Positions 13,848 through 22,194 of a DNA stretch of 35,806 nucleotides are shown here, piece after piece (position 1 is the first letter of the stretch; every line of letters starts with the position of its first letter). The DNA is from Accumulibacter sp964428215 (GTDB lineage Bacteria > Pseudomonadota > Gammaproteobacteria > Burkholderiales > Rhodocyclaceae): assembly GCA_964428215.1 (NCBI GenBank), contig CAYRXO010000008.1:1-35806 (forward strand). Reading direction: 5' to 3'. The notes beneath the pieces are model-generated. The model saw nothing but the letters and a program-made list of their open reading frames with translations, was not told the DNA's origin and ran no database searches. The translations under genes and the position numbers were made by a program.

Positions 13848-15100
13848 TAATCCCTGTCGGCGAGAGCTTTTTTCACTGCCCGGATGCGTTCCTGATGCAG
13901 CAGCGCTGCGATTTTTGCCGGCTCGGAGCACTGCCGGGCAATCGCGGCGGCGTCGACGGCGCGCATCGCGGTGAGCGACTGGCGAAATATTTCCGGCGCT
14001 GCATAGGGGACGTCCTGCCAACCGAGACGGCCGTGGAAGTCGCAGGCGCAGACGGCCAGCAGCTGTTCGAAGCGTGCCGGGCGGCGCAGGGCGTCGCTGC
14101 TTGCCAGCAGTTTGACGATCGTCGACGCGCTCAATTCGCCAGCGCGGTGGATGTCGCCGTGCGCCCGCGCGACCAGCAAGGCCAGGTCGCGGCAATCGCC
14201 GGGTACTTTCAGGCGCGCGCAGACCTCGGCGGCCAGGCGGACGCTACGTTGTTCATGTCCGGGATGGCGCGGCAGATCGCTGGCCGGCGTCAGTCCCTTG
14301 CCGAGGTCGTGCAGCAGCGCGGCGAAACGCACCGGCAGCGGTTGGCCGGTTTGCGCGGCCTGTTCGACGACCAGCATGACGTGGACGCCGGTGTCGACCT
14401 CGGGATGGAAGTCGGCACGTTGCGGGACGCCGAACAGCCGGTCGACTTCCGGCAGCAGCCGGGCCAGCGCGCCGCAGTCGCGCAGGACCGCGAACAGCCG
14501 CGCCGGGTGTCTCTCCATCAGCCCCTTGGCCAGTTCCTGCCAGACGCGTTCGGCGACCAGATGATCGACTTCGCCGGCGGTGACCATCTGGCGCATGAGA
14601 TCCATCGTTGCCGGTGCGACGCTGAAATCGGCGAAACGTGCGGCAAAGCGCGCCAGACGCAGCACACGCACCGGGTCCTCGACGAAGGCTGGTCCGACAT
14701 GGCGCAGGACCTTGGCCTGCAGATCGGCAACGCCGCCGTAAGGGTCGATCAACGTCCCGTCGGCGGCGCGGGCGATGGCGTTGATCGTCAGGTCACGGCG
14801 GGCCAGATCGTCCTCCAGCCGCACGTCCGGCGCCGCGTGAATGGCGAAGCCGGTGTAGCCGGGTGCGGTCTTGCGTTCGGTACGCGCCAGCGCGTATTCC
14901 TCGCGTGTCTGCGGGTGCAGGAAGACCGGAAAATCCTTGCCGACTGGCTTGAAGCCGCGCGCGAGCATCTCGGCGGGCGTCGCGCCGACGACCACGTAGT
15001 CACGATCCTGCAGCGGCAGGCCGAGCAATTCGTCGCGAACGGCGCCGCCGACGGCGAAGACCTGCATTTCCCGCAAGTCAAGGGACACGGGTTTTTTCAT
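13847..15100 (-). CDS. cca: tRNA CCA-adding enzyme (multifunctional, with HD domain)
   Basis: This 417-residue class II nucleotidyltransferase adds or repairs the CCA end of tRNA. Landmarks are VGGAVRDELLG (residues about 17-27), the catalytic DRDYVVVG, the RRDLTINAIA motif, PYGGVADLQ and EDPVRVLRLARFAARF. A C-terminal HD phosphohydrolase domain follows (ALLHDLGKG, H-P-GHE), as in the E. coli enzyme (412 residues). The start is uncertain: most homologues begin just before the VGG motif, favouring the ATG at 15067 (406 residues). Neither candidate has a strong ribosome site. Confidence 0.95.
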   Translation of the reverse strand: MKKPVSLDLREMQVFAVGGAVRDELLGLPLQDRDYVVVGATPAEMLARGFKPVGKDFPVFLHPQTREEYALARTERKTAPGYTGFAIHAAPDVRLEDDLARRDLTINAIARAADGTLIDPYGGVADLQAKVLRHVGPAFVEDPVRVLRLARFAARFADFSVAPATMDLMRQMVTAGEVDHLVAERVWQELAKGLMERHPARLFAVLRDCGALARLLPEVDRLFGVPQRADFHPEVDTGVHVMLVVEQAAQTGQPLPVRFAALLHDLGKGLTPASDLPRHPGHEQRSVRLAAEVCARLKVPGDCRDLALLVARAHGDIHRAGELSASTIVKLLASSDALRRPARFEQLLAVCACDFHGRLGWQDVPYAAPEIFRQSLTAMRAVDAAAIARQCSEPAKIAALLHQERIRAVKKALADRD

Positions 15101-15140
15101 CCAGCGCGAAGTTTGCCCGCTCTGTCCGGACTGCTCACTC

Positions 15141-15176
15141 CCGATCTTTCTCCGGCAAGAGGGGAGGGGAGATCGG
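15141..15176. repeat. Imperfect palindrome between GST and cca genes
   Basis: CCGATCTTTCTCC (15141-15153) pairs with GGAGGGGAGATCGG (15163-15176), allowing G-U pairs and one extra base. This purine/pyrimidine hairpin is of a kind often scattered between genes in beta- and gammaproteobacteria. It lies in the 99-bp gap inside the minus-strand gene run and could tune read-through. Confidence 0.4.
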
Positions 15177-15199
15177 CCTGTCCCCGGGCGATTGGCGCA

Positions 15200-15853
15200 T
15201 CAAGCGACTTCGGCCAGGGCGCCGGACTGCCATTCGCACATCGCCGGCAGGTCGAGCATCGTCTGTTGCCAGGCTTGCGCGGCTGGCGGCACGTTCACGG
15301 CGTAGGTCCGGAAGCGCCAGACCACCGGCGCGTACATCGCGTCGGCAATGCTAAAGGCGCCGAACAAAAAAGGACCCTGAGCCGCATGACGGGAACGGCA
15401 CGCCTCCCAGAGGCTGACGATGCGCGCGACATCGGCCGCGACTGCCGGCGGCAAGTCCGGCAGGGGCCGCTCGGCGCAGATGTCCATCGGCAGGTTCTGG
15501 CGCAAGGCGGTGAAGCCAGCGTGCATTTCGGCGCTGATCGCGCGCGCCTCGGCGCGTTGCGCGCGTTCTGCCGGCCAGAGGGTCGGCACGCGCTCGGCGA
15601 GGTACTCGCAGATGGCCAGCGAATCCCAGATCGGCCAACTGCCGCGGCTGTCGTCGACGAGCAGACACGGCACTTTGCCGGACGGTGAATGATGGCGGAT
15701 GCGCGTGGCGCTGTCGGGCTGATCGAGGCGGACGACGATTTCCTTGAACGGCAGACCGGACTGTTTGGCCACCAGCCAGGGGCGCAGCGACCACGACGAC
15801 AGATTGCGGTTGCCGATGACCAGCGTCAGCCGTTCGCTTTCATGTTCACTCAT
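15200..15853 (-). CDS. Glutathione S-transferase family protein
   Basis: This protein of 217 residues has a thioredoxin-fold N-terminal domain: LVIGNRNLSSWSLRPWLVAKQSGLPF, the cis-Pro motif KVPCLLVDD and the glutathione gamma-Glu contact DSLAICEYLAER. An all-helical C-terminal domain follows. The SSWSLRPW start places a Ser in the catalytic position, as in several bacterial GSTs. A GTG at 15862 would add three residues. It begins 9 bp after the stop of the SDR gene (0 bp if GTG is used), so the two are probably co-transcribed. The substrate is unknown. Confidence 0.9.
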   Translation of the reverse strand: MSEHESERLTLVIGNRNLSSWSLRPWLVAKQSGLPFKEIVVRLDQPDSATRIRHHSPSGKVPCLLVDDSRGSWPIWDSLAICEYLAERVPTLWPAERAQRAEARAISAEMHAGFTALRQNLPMDICAERPLPDLPPAVAADVARIVSLWEACRSRHAAQGPFLFGAFSIADAMYAPVVWRFRTYAVNVPPAAQAWQQTMLDLPAMCEWQSGALAEVA

Positions 15854-15862
15854 CGACGACAC

Positions 15863-16828
15863 TCAGCGACCGGCACGGAAGCGGTAATGGTCGAGGCGGC
15901 ACTGCATCAGTTCCTTCGGCGACAGATAACTCGGTGCGACCGCTTCGAGTGCCGCCGGCTGCCAGCCGGGATAGTTCAGCGAGCCGTTGGTGACGCTGTC
16001 CACTTCCATCGAGCGCAGATTGTCGGGCGACAGCGGCGGATTAGGCAGCAGCCAGAGCAACCCGGCCTGCAAGTAGGCCCAGCCGCCGGTGCCCAGGTCG
16101 ATGATCCGCCGCGGTTTGCCGACCTCTTTGGCCGTGTATTCGACCAGTTCGCGCAGGCTATAGGTCTTCGGCCCGCCGAGTTCGTAGCTTTGCCCGATCG
16201 TTTCGCGCCGCGACAGGCTATCGACGCCAGCGCGCGCCACGTCGCCGACGAAGACCGGCTGGAATTGGGCGTCGCCAGCGCCGAGCGGTAAGACCGGCAA
16301 GAGGCGCGCCAGTTTGCCGAAAGTGTTGAGGAAGGAATCACCCGGACCGAAAATCACCGAGGGACGGAAAATGGTCACCTCGAGATCGCTCATCGCCGCG
16401 CGGATGACTGCTTCGCCATCGCCTTTGGAACGCAGGTACTCGGACGGCGCCTTGCTGCCGGCCTTCAGCGCGCTGAAGTGCAGCAGCCGACGCACGCCAC
16501 TGCGGCGCATGGCGGCGACGATCGTTTTCGGCAGTTCGACGTGCGCCTTGGCGAAACCTTTGCCGTACGGCAGGCGCGAGTCGCCGTCATGCAGGATGCC
16601 GACAAGATTGATCACCGCGTCCTGACCGCGCATCAGTCCGGCCAGCGTGTCGAGGTCATGAATGTTCGCTTCGATCATGTCGATCGTCGGCAGCATCGTC
16701 AGTTGTTTGGTATTTTCCCGATGACGGGTGGGAATGGTCACCCGCACCCCTTTATCCGTCAGGGCGCTGGCAATCCAGCCACCGACAAAGCCACTACCGC
16801 CAAGCAAGAGCACGTTTTTCAGGTCCAT
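15863..16828 (-). CDS. NAD(P)-binding atypical SDR, complex I NDUFA9-like
   Basis: This 321-residue protein opens with a Rossmann dinucleotide motif (VLLLGGSGFVGGWIA, Gly 10-16). It has the NDUFA9-type features INLVGILH, RLLHFSALKAG, Y-L-RSKG, FRPSVIFGPGDSFLN and VFVGDVA. The canonical YxxxK pair of classic SDRs is altered, as usual for this atypical group. Mitochondrial members sit on complex I; bacterial ones have no proven reaction. The ATG at 16828 is chosen because it begins MDLKNVLLLGG; an upstream in-frame start would add 13 unlike residues. It sits between slt and the GST gene on the same strand. Confidence 0.88.
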   Translation of the reverse strand: MDLKNVLLLGGSGFVGGWIASALTDKGVRVTIPTRHRENTKQLTMLPTIDMIEANIHDLDTLAGLMRGQDAVINLVGILHDGDSRLPYGKGFAKAHVELPKTIVAAMRRSGVRRLLHFSALKAGSKAPSEYLRSKGDGEAVIRAAMSDLEVTIFRPSVIFGPGDSFLNTFGKLARLLPVLPLGAGDAQFQPVFVGDVARAGVDSLSRRETIGQSYELGGPKTYSLRELVEYTAKEVGKPRRIIDLGTGGWAYLQAGLLWLLPNPPLSPDNLRSMEVDSVTNGSLNYPGWQPAALEAVAPSYLSPKELMQCRLDHYRFRAGR

Positions 16829-16869
16829 AGCGTTCAATCGATCAAGAAGAGGGTTCGGAAAATGCAATT

Positions 16870-18804
16870 TTAAGGCAATTCCTCAACCTTCGGCTCAGCG
16901 CCGCTACGTGCCGGAATGATGCCGAGCCGCTGTTTCAGCGTTTGCGGTTTGCCGTCGAACAGCGCGGCGTAATAGACCGAGTTGCTCATTACTTTCTTGA
17001 CGTAGTCGCGCGTTTCGGTGAACGGAATCGTTTCCGCATAGATGGCGCCCTCGAGCGCCTGGTCGGTGCGCCAGCGCCGCGCCCGTCCGGGGCCGGCGTT
17101 GTACGCGGCGGAAGCGAGCACCGGGTGATTGTCCAGACTTTCGAGCACCAGACGCATATAGGTCGTGCCGAGCAGGACGTTGGTGTCGGTGTCATTGACG
17201 CGGAAATCGCGCAGCCCGAGTTTGTTGGCCACCCAGCGGGCGGTGGCCGGCATCAGTTGCATCAGCCCGGAGGCCCCGACGTGCGAGCGCGCGTTGGTGA
17301 TGAAGCGGCTTTCCTGGCGCATCAGGCCATACACCCAGGCATCGTCGATCGCCTGGTTGCGCGCCGCCGGGCGCACCTGTTCGCTGTACGGTGCCAGATA
17401 ACGCAAGGAGTAATCGTGTTCGTTGCGCGTGCGATCGGCGGCGGCGATCGCCCGGTCGTACATGCCGGCCCGCACCGCGAGTTCCGAGGAAGCGAGCAGT
17501 TCGCGGTCGTTCATGTTGCGCAAGGCCCAGGCCCATTCCTTGCTGCCTTCGCTGCGCATGTTGAGGCGATAAAAGGCCTGCGCGCGCTGCACGCCGGGAA
17601 TGGCACTTGCTTGCGCCAGTTCCTTCGCGCTCGGCGGCGGAGCTTTCGGCGGCGGGGTCGTCGGCTTGCCGAGTTCGTCGTTGGCCAGATTGCCATAAAA
17701 GTCGGGCGTGCCGGCGATGCGCTGGAACAGCGTGTTGGCGTCGTCGATACGGCCGCCGGCGCGGTAGGCGCGTCCCAGCCAGTAAATCCACGACGGCTGC
17801 GCGGCCAGCGCCGGGCTCATTTTCTCGATCGTCGAACGGACCAGACCCCATTCCTGCGCGCGCAGCGCGGCGCGCACTTTCCACTGCGCCGTTTCGTCCG
17901 ACAGCGGCGCGTCGCCGGCCTGTTTGTACCACTCCAGCGCTTCCGGCATGTGCCGCTGCGCCGCCTGCCAGCCAATCTGACTCCAGGCCCACGCTTTTTC
18001 GCTGGCCTTCAGCGAGGCGGCGATTTTCGTCAGTTGATCGGCAGCCTGACGCGGGTCGTTGCGCGCCAGCCGATGGATGGCCAGCGCCGCCAGTTCGCGC
18101 TGCTGCCGGCTGCTGGCGAAATTTTCCGGCAGACGATTCAGCCAGACCAAGGGTGAATCGGCGACCGTCTGCGCGGTTTTCTTGTCCGGCGTCTGGCTGG
18201 CTGGCAGGTAATTCATGCTGTAGATCGCCGCCGGAATCTTGCCGGCTTCGAACTGGCGGCGGATGCGTTCCCAGACCGCGTCGGCGAGCACGCGTTTATC
18301 GACGATCAGCGCTTCGAGCACCGGGTAGCAGGCATCGGGCGGCTCGAGCAGCGAAGACCACAAGGGCAGGGCATCCGCGTGCACTGTCGCGTCGCCCTGC
18401 GCCCGCCGGCTTTGCAACGCATAGCAGACCAGATCCTGCTCGGGTTGCGCCAGGCGGGCGTATTCGGCGTCGAAGGCGGTCCACTGCTGATTCCTGGCCA
18501 GTTGGCGCAGCCAGTCGCTGCGCAGTCTTTCGGCGACGTAGGCGCCTTCGTTGCCGCTCAGAAAGGCGTGGATCGCGGTCGGATCGGCGCTTTTCAGATC
18601 GATCAGCAGCCGCCAGGAGTCGACATACGGTTCGAGTTCGTGCCCTTGTACGGTCGGCGCCAGGCGTTCGAGACGCATTTTGTCGCCAGCGCGAAAAGCG
18701 TCGCGCGCGGCCAGGAACTGTTCGTCGCCGTTCAGGGCGAGCGTACTGACCGATCCCGCCAGCAAGGCGAACGCGGCCAGGAAGGTGTGCAGTCGAAATT
18801 TCAT
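16870..18804 (-). CDS. slt: Soluble lytic murein transglycosylase (Slt70 type)
   Basis: This 644-residue periplasmic enzyme cleaves the MurNAc-GlcNAc bond of peptidoglycan with formation of 1,6-anhydro ends. A Sec signal (MKFRLHTFLAAFALLAGSVSTLAL) is followed by about 440 residues of helical superhelix. The C-terminal lysozyme-like SLT domain has catalytic E498 in RQESRF and the motifs ASGLMQLMPATA and AYNAGPGR. Length agrees with Slt70. Its start is only 14 bp from the divergent 5-FCL gene, so their promoters overlap each other's coding ends. Confidence 0.94.
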   Translation of the reverse strand: MKFRLHTFLAAFALLAGSVSTLALNGDEQFLAARDAFRAGDKMRLERLAPTVQGHELEPYVDSWRLLIDLKSADPTAIHAFLSGNEGAYVAERLRSDWLRQLARNQQWTAFDAEYARLAQPEQDLVCYALQSRRAQGDATVHADALPLWSSLLEPPDACYPVLEALIVDKRVLADAVWERIRRQFEAGKIPAAIYSMNYLPASQTPDKKTAQTVADSPLVWLNRLPENFASSRQQRELAALAIHRLARNDPRQAADQLTKIAASLKASEKAWAWSQIGWQAAQRHMPEALEWYKQAGDAPLSDETAQWKVRAALRAQEWGLVRSTIEKMSPALAAQPSWIYWLGRAYRAGGRIDDANTLFQRIAGTPDFYGNLANDELGKPTTPPPKAPPPSAKELAQASAIPGVQRAQAFYRLNMRSEGSKEWAWALRNMNDRELLASSELAVRAGMYDRAIAAADRTRNEHDYSLRYLAPYSEQVRPAARNQAIDDAWVYGLMRQESRFITNARSHVGASGLMQLMPATARWVANKLGLRDFRVNDTDTNVLLGTTYMRLVLESLDNHPVLASAAYNAGPGRARRWRTDQALEGAIYAETIPFTETRDYVKKVMSNSVYYAALFDGKPQTLKQRLGIIPARSGAEPKVEELP

Positions 18805-18818
18805 GCTGTAATGTTCAA

Positions 18819-19487
18819 ATGACGATCGATGACGTTTTGAGAATATCACAGGGGGTTGCGCTGACAACGCTCAATGATGCCGGCCGGGCGGCGGACGCGC
18901 CGGCTGAGGATGCCGCCGCCGAACGCCGCCGATTGCGTCGGCACCTTCTCGCGCAGCGTCAGGCCTTGCCGGAGGAGGAATGGCGGCGACTATCCGCCGC
19001 CGTCTGTGCCCATCTGCGAGACGGCTTTCCGCAACTGGCGGGCACCTGCGTCGCCTTCTGCTGGCCGCATCGGCAGGAGGCCGATTTGCGGCCGCTGATC
19101 GCCGAGTGGTGGCAAGCGGCACAGCCCGGATTCTGCGCCGCCTTGCCGGTAGTCGTCGAGGCTGGACAGGCGCTGGCTTTTCGCCGCTGGACGCCGGAAA
19201 CCCCCTTGCATGCTGACCGCTACGGCATTCCGACGCCGGCAGCAGGCGACTTCGTGACCCCGACGGCGCTGCTGATCCCGCTCAATGGTTTCGACGCCGC
19301 CGGCTACCGGCTCGGTTACGGCGGCGGCTATTTCGACCGCACGCTGGCCGGCTGGCTGCCGCCCCGACCGCTGGCGCTCGGTGTCGGCTTCGAACTCGCG
19401 CGGCTGCCGGCATTTCCGCACGCCGCGCACGATCAGCCGCTCGACGCGCTGATCACCGAAACCGGCGTTTTCCACCCGCAGCGCTGA
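18819..19487 (+). CDS. 5-formyltetrahydrofolate cyclo-ligase
   Basis: This 222-residue protein converts 5-formyl-THF to 5,10-methenyl-THF using ATP, recycling a folate storage form. Family motifs are RRLRRHLLAQRQALPEEEW at the N-terminal basic helix, FCWPHRQEADLRPLI, and the ATP/folate loop GYRLGYGGGYFDRTL near residues 163-177. The first about 28 residues look unlike the family and lack a clear ribosome site, so translation may begin further downstream. The ygfA locus name of E. coli corresponds to this enzyme. Confidence 0.92.
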   Translation: MTIDDVLRISQGVALTTLNDAGRAADAPAEDAAAERRRLRRHLLAQRQALPEEEWRRLSAAVCAHLRDGFPQLAGTCVAFCWPHRQEADLRPLIAEWWQAAQPGFCAALPVVVEAGQALAFRRWTPETPLHADRYGIPTPAAGDFVTPTALLIPLNGFDAAGYRLGYGGGYFDRTLAGWLPPRPLALGVGFELARLPAFPHAAHDQPLDALITETGVFHPQR

Positions 19488-19523
19488 AACCCCCAATCGC
19501 CCGCCCCTAACCACCGATCCGTA

Positions 19524-19651
19524 GGGTGGAAAAGCGCAGCGCATCCACCGCCAAACGTCATTTTTTCCGGTTACTGGCACGAATGTGTTGTACCGCCTGA
19601 TGGTCGTAGCACAAGCGGAAGGGGAGGTGGATGCGCTGCGCTTATCCACCC
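19524..19651. repeat. REP-type inverted doublet (REPIN-like)
   Basis: Two 26-bp copies, 19524-19549 (GGGTGGAAAAGCGC...) and 19626-19651 in inverted orientation, differ at one base (A against T in the AAAAG/ATAAG core). Each copy is itself an imperfect palindrome, with GGTGGA/TCCACC ends. They enclose 76 bp without an open frame. The GTAGGGTGGATAAGCGCAG type of repeat is widespread between genes in proteobacteria and is usually non-autonomous, moved by a REP-associated transposase elsewhere. Confidence 0.75.
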
Positions 19652-19769
19652 TTGGATCATCAGCCGCATGTTTTCCAGTCAATCGAAGGTTTTGCGCGGG
19701 GCGGTCGCCCAAATTGGCGGGGACTTACCTGGGGGGCATTCCAGGTTCGAGCGGCGGGATGCCGTATCC

Positions 19770-19966
19770 ACGCGTGTCTTATCCGGTCCGGACCAAGACC
19801 GACTCGGTCGATGCGAAACTTATCGCCACGTTCGGCGCTGAGCGTCGGCCCGAACCCTGGCGCGCTCCTCCCGTCAGCGAGCAGACCCTGCGCGCTGTGG
19901 TGTTGCGTCTGGAGGCGTTGCAAACTATGCGGACCCAGGAGAGCAAGTTAGTGCAACATCGTTTCT
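19770..19966 (+). pseudogene. IS110-type transposase remnant
   Basis: In the frame starting at 19585, the stretch from about 19780 reads RTKTDSVDAKLIATFG, PWRAPPVSEQTLRAVVLRLE and ALQTMRTQESKLVQH. It matches the end of the RuvC-like DEDD domain and the following helical region of IS110-family transposases. Nothing recognisable of the N-terminal start or the C-terminal transposase_20 domain remains. The fragment lies between a REP doublet and a long palindrome, consistent with old insertion and decay. Confidence 0.6.
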
Positions 19967-19987
19967 GTAAATTCGCAGCTTGCCGGT

Positions 19988-20062
19988 ATTGCGGTGCTTT
20001 GCCGGCCGCAGCGATGAGGGCGCGTAGCGCCCGATGAGTGGGGGACGGCAAAGCACCGCAAT
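19988..20062. repeat. Long perfect palindrome with nested hairpin
   Basis: ATTGCGGTGCTTTGCCG (19988-20004) and its exact complement (20046-20062) give 17-bp arms. Inside, GGGCGC-GTA-GCGCCC (20018-20032) forms a second perfect hairpin flanked by a direct repeat of GATGAG (20013 and 20033). It lies 20 bp after the pilD stop on the minus strand. It could serve as a bidirectional transcription barrier or be a palindromic repeat element. Confidence 0.7.
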
Positions 20063-20082
20063 GACAAATCGCCGTGCCGGCT

Positions 20083-20943
20083 TCAGAGCAGACCCAGATA
20101 GGCACGGGTCAGGGGTTTGCCCCAGAAAAGGGCCAGCAGCCCGGCGGCTGCGAGATAGGGTCCGAATGGAATCGGCACGTTCCGGCCCCGCTTGGCAAAA
20201 AAAATCAGCAGCAGACCGAAAATGGCGCCCAGCAAGGACGAGAGCAGGATGATCAAGGGCAGCATCTGCCAGCCAAACCAAGCGCCCAAAGCCGCCAGCA
20301 GTTTGAAATCACCGTATCCCATTCCTTCCTTGCCGGTGGTCAGCTTGAACCCCCAATACACCAGCCATAAGGAGAGATATCCGGCCATGGCGCCAATCAC
20401 TGCGGACGAGAGGTCGGTAAACGTAGAAAAGAGATTGAACGCCAAACCAAACCATAACAACGGCAGAGTAATCACGTCCGGCAGCAATTGGGTATCGAAA
20501 TCGATCCCTGCCAGAGCGATCAGGGCCCAGATCATCAGCATCGCTCCCATGGACGACCAGCCCGGAGCAAAGTGCAGGGCGGCATACGAACAAAGCAATG
20601 CGCTGCTTGCTTCGACCAGGGGATAACGCGGCGAGATCGGCGCATGACATGCTGAACAACGCCCACGCAATATCAGCCAGCTCAAGACGGGAATGTTTTC
20701 CAGCGGCTTGATGGGATGCGCACAGGATGGGCAGCGCGAGCCCGGTTTGGACAACGTCAATAATTCTGGGAACGGGGACGTTTCGCCACGCAGTTCGGCG
20801 CAATGCAGCCGCCATTCGCGGTCGATCATGCGCGGCAAACGAAAGATAACGACATTGAGAAAACTGCCAACCACCAGGCCGGCAATGGCACTGAGCCAGG
20901 GGAAAAGCGCCGGATTGAGGAACGATGCGAGCGGATCAGGCAT
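20083..20943 (-). CDS. pilD: Type IV prepilin peptidase / N-methyltransferase PilD
   Basis: This 286-residue inner-membrane aspartyl protease cleaves prepilin leaders and methylates the new N-terminus. The cytoplasmic zinc loop carries two CxxC pairs (CPSCAHPIKPLENIP and RCSACHAPIS). The catalytic aspartates lie in GIDFDTQLLPD and GMGYGDFKLLAALGAW, and about eight membrane helices are present. Its ATG overlaps the pilC stop (ATGA). It ends the pilB-pilC-pilD run; beyond it lies the repeat-rich scar rather than the coaE gene that commonly follows in relatives. Confidence 0.95.
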   Translation of the reverse strand: MPDPLASFLNPALFPWLSAIAGLVVGSFLNVVIFRLPRMIDREWRLHCAELRGETSPFPELLTLSKPGSRCPSCAHPIKPLENIPVLSWLILRGRCSACHAPISPRYPLVEASSALLCSYAALHFAPGWSSMGAMLMIWALIALAGIDFDTQLLPDVITLPLLWFGLAFNLFSTFTDLSSAVIGAMAGYLSLWLVYWGFKLTTGKEGMGYGDFKLLAALGAWFGWQMLPLIILLSSLLGAIFGLLLIFFAKRGRNVPIPFGPYLAAAGLLALFWGKPLTRAYLGLL

Positions 20944-22181
20944 CAGCCGACGACCGCGCCGAGTTTGAAGATGGGCAGATACATGGCAATGACCATACCA
21001 CCGATCAACACGCCGAGTACGACCATGATCATCGGTTCCATCAGGCTTGACAGCGCTTCGACGGCTTCATCGACTTCGGCTTCGAAGAAATCGGCCACTT
21101 TCCCCAACATCGAGTCGAGGGCACCCGATTCTTCGCCAATCGCCACCATCTGCGTCACCATGTTGGGAAACAGTTCGCTGGTCTGCATCGCCGTCGTCAA
21201 ACTGGTACCCGTATTGACGGCACTTTGGATCAGGCGTGTCCCCGATTTATAGACATAGTTGCCGGAGGCGCCGCCCACCGATTCCAGTGATTCGACCAAT
21301 GGCACGCCAGCAGCGAACATGGTGGACAGCGTCCGCGTCCAGCGGGCGATCACCGACTTGCGAATGATATCGCCGAATACGGGCAGGCGCAGAAAAAGGC
21401 GGTCGAAAGCAATCTGCATCGCTTCCGAACGCTTCCAGGTATAAAAAAAAGCGTAGATACCCAGAGCCAGCCCTCCGAACAGCGCCCACCAGTAGGCAAT
21501 GACAAAGTCGGACATGCCGATCACCACCAGCGTCGGGGTCGGCAAATCGGCGCCAAAGCTCTTGAACACTTCTTTGAACGCCGGAATGACGAAGATCATG
21601 ATCACTGAGGTGATTACGAAAGCGACGACGATGATCGCCACCGGGTAAAAAAGCGCCGACTTGATTTTTCCTTTGATGGCCAGCATTTTCTCTTTATAGG
21701 TTGCCAGGCGATCGAGCAACGTTTCGAGAATGCCGGCCTGTTCACCCGCAGCGACCAGATTGCAGTACAGAGCGTCGAAATGTATCGGATGTTTGCGAAA
21801 CGCCTGCGACAAGGAGCTGCCGGTTTCGACGTCGGCCTTGATATCGAGAAGCAGTTTGCCGACCGCCGGGTTATCGTGCCCGCGACCGACGATTTCGAAC
21901 GTTTGCAGCAGCGGCACGCCGGCTTTCATCATCGTCGCCAACTGCCGGGTGAACAAGGTGATGTCCTTCTCGGTAATCTTGCGCCCACTGCGGAAACGCT
22001 GCTTGGTGATTTTGGTCACCAGCACGCCTTGACGGCGCAACGTCGCCTGGACGACCGTCTGGCTGGTCGCCCGCTGCTCACCACGGATGATTTTCCCTGC
22101 CTTGTTTTTTCCTTCCCAGACGAAGATATGCTCTTTGACTTCCTGAACGGGTTTTTTGAGGGATTTTGTTGCCGTGGCCAT
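20943..22181 (-). CDS. pilC: Type IV pilus inner-membrane platform protein PilC
   Basis: This 412-residue protein carries two GspF/T2SF domains, each with a helical cytoplasmic bundle and membrane helices: first copy FTRQLATMMKAGVPLLQTFE, second copy WTRTLSTMFAAGVPLVESLE. It anchors the PilB assembly ATPase and passes pilin subunits into the growing fibre. Length and duplication are standard. Only 13 bp separate it from pilB upstream, and it overlaps pilD downstream. Confidence 0.96.
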   Translation of the reverse strand: MATATKSLKKPVQEVKEHIFVWEGKNKAGKIIRGEQRATSQTVVQATLRRQGVLVTKITKQRFRSGRKITEKDITLFTRQLATMMKAGVPLLQTFEIVGRGHDNPAVGKLLLDIKADVETGSSLSQAFRKHPIHFDALYCNLVAAGEQAGILETLLDRLATYKEKMLAIKGKIKSALFYPVAIIVVAFVITSVIMIFVIPAFKEVFKSFGADLPTPTLVVIGMSDFVIAYWWALFGGLALGIYAFFYTWKRSEAMQIAFDRLFLRLPVFGDIIRKSVIARWTRTLSTMFAAGVPLVESLESVGGASGNYVYKSGTRLIQSAVNTGTSLTTAMQTSELFPNMVTQMVAIGEESGALDSMLGKVADFFEAEVDEAVEALSSLMEPMIMVVLGVLIGGMVIAMYLPIFKLGAVVG

Positions 22182-22194
22182 CGTTACCTCTTCT

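Noticed and set aside
13784..15688. 634-codon plus-strand open frame opposite cca and GST
   Set aside because: It spans two well-supported minus-strand genes and the gap between them, and shows no family signature.
16942..18156. 404-codon plus-strand open frame opposite slt
   Set aside because: It is antisense to a full Slt70 with its catalytic site and has no recognisable domain.
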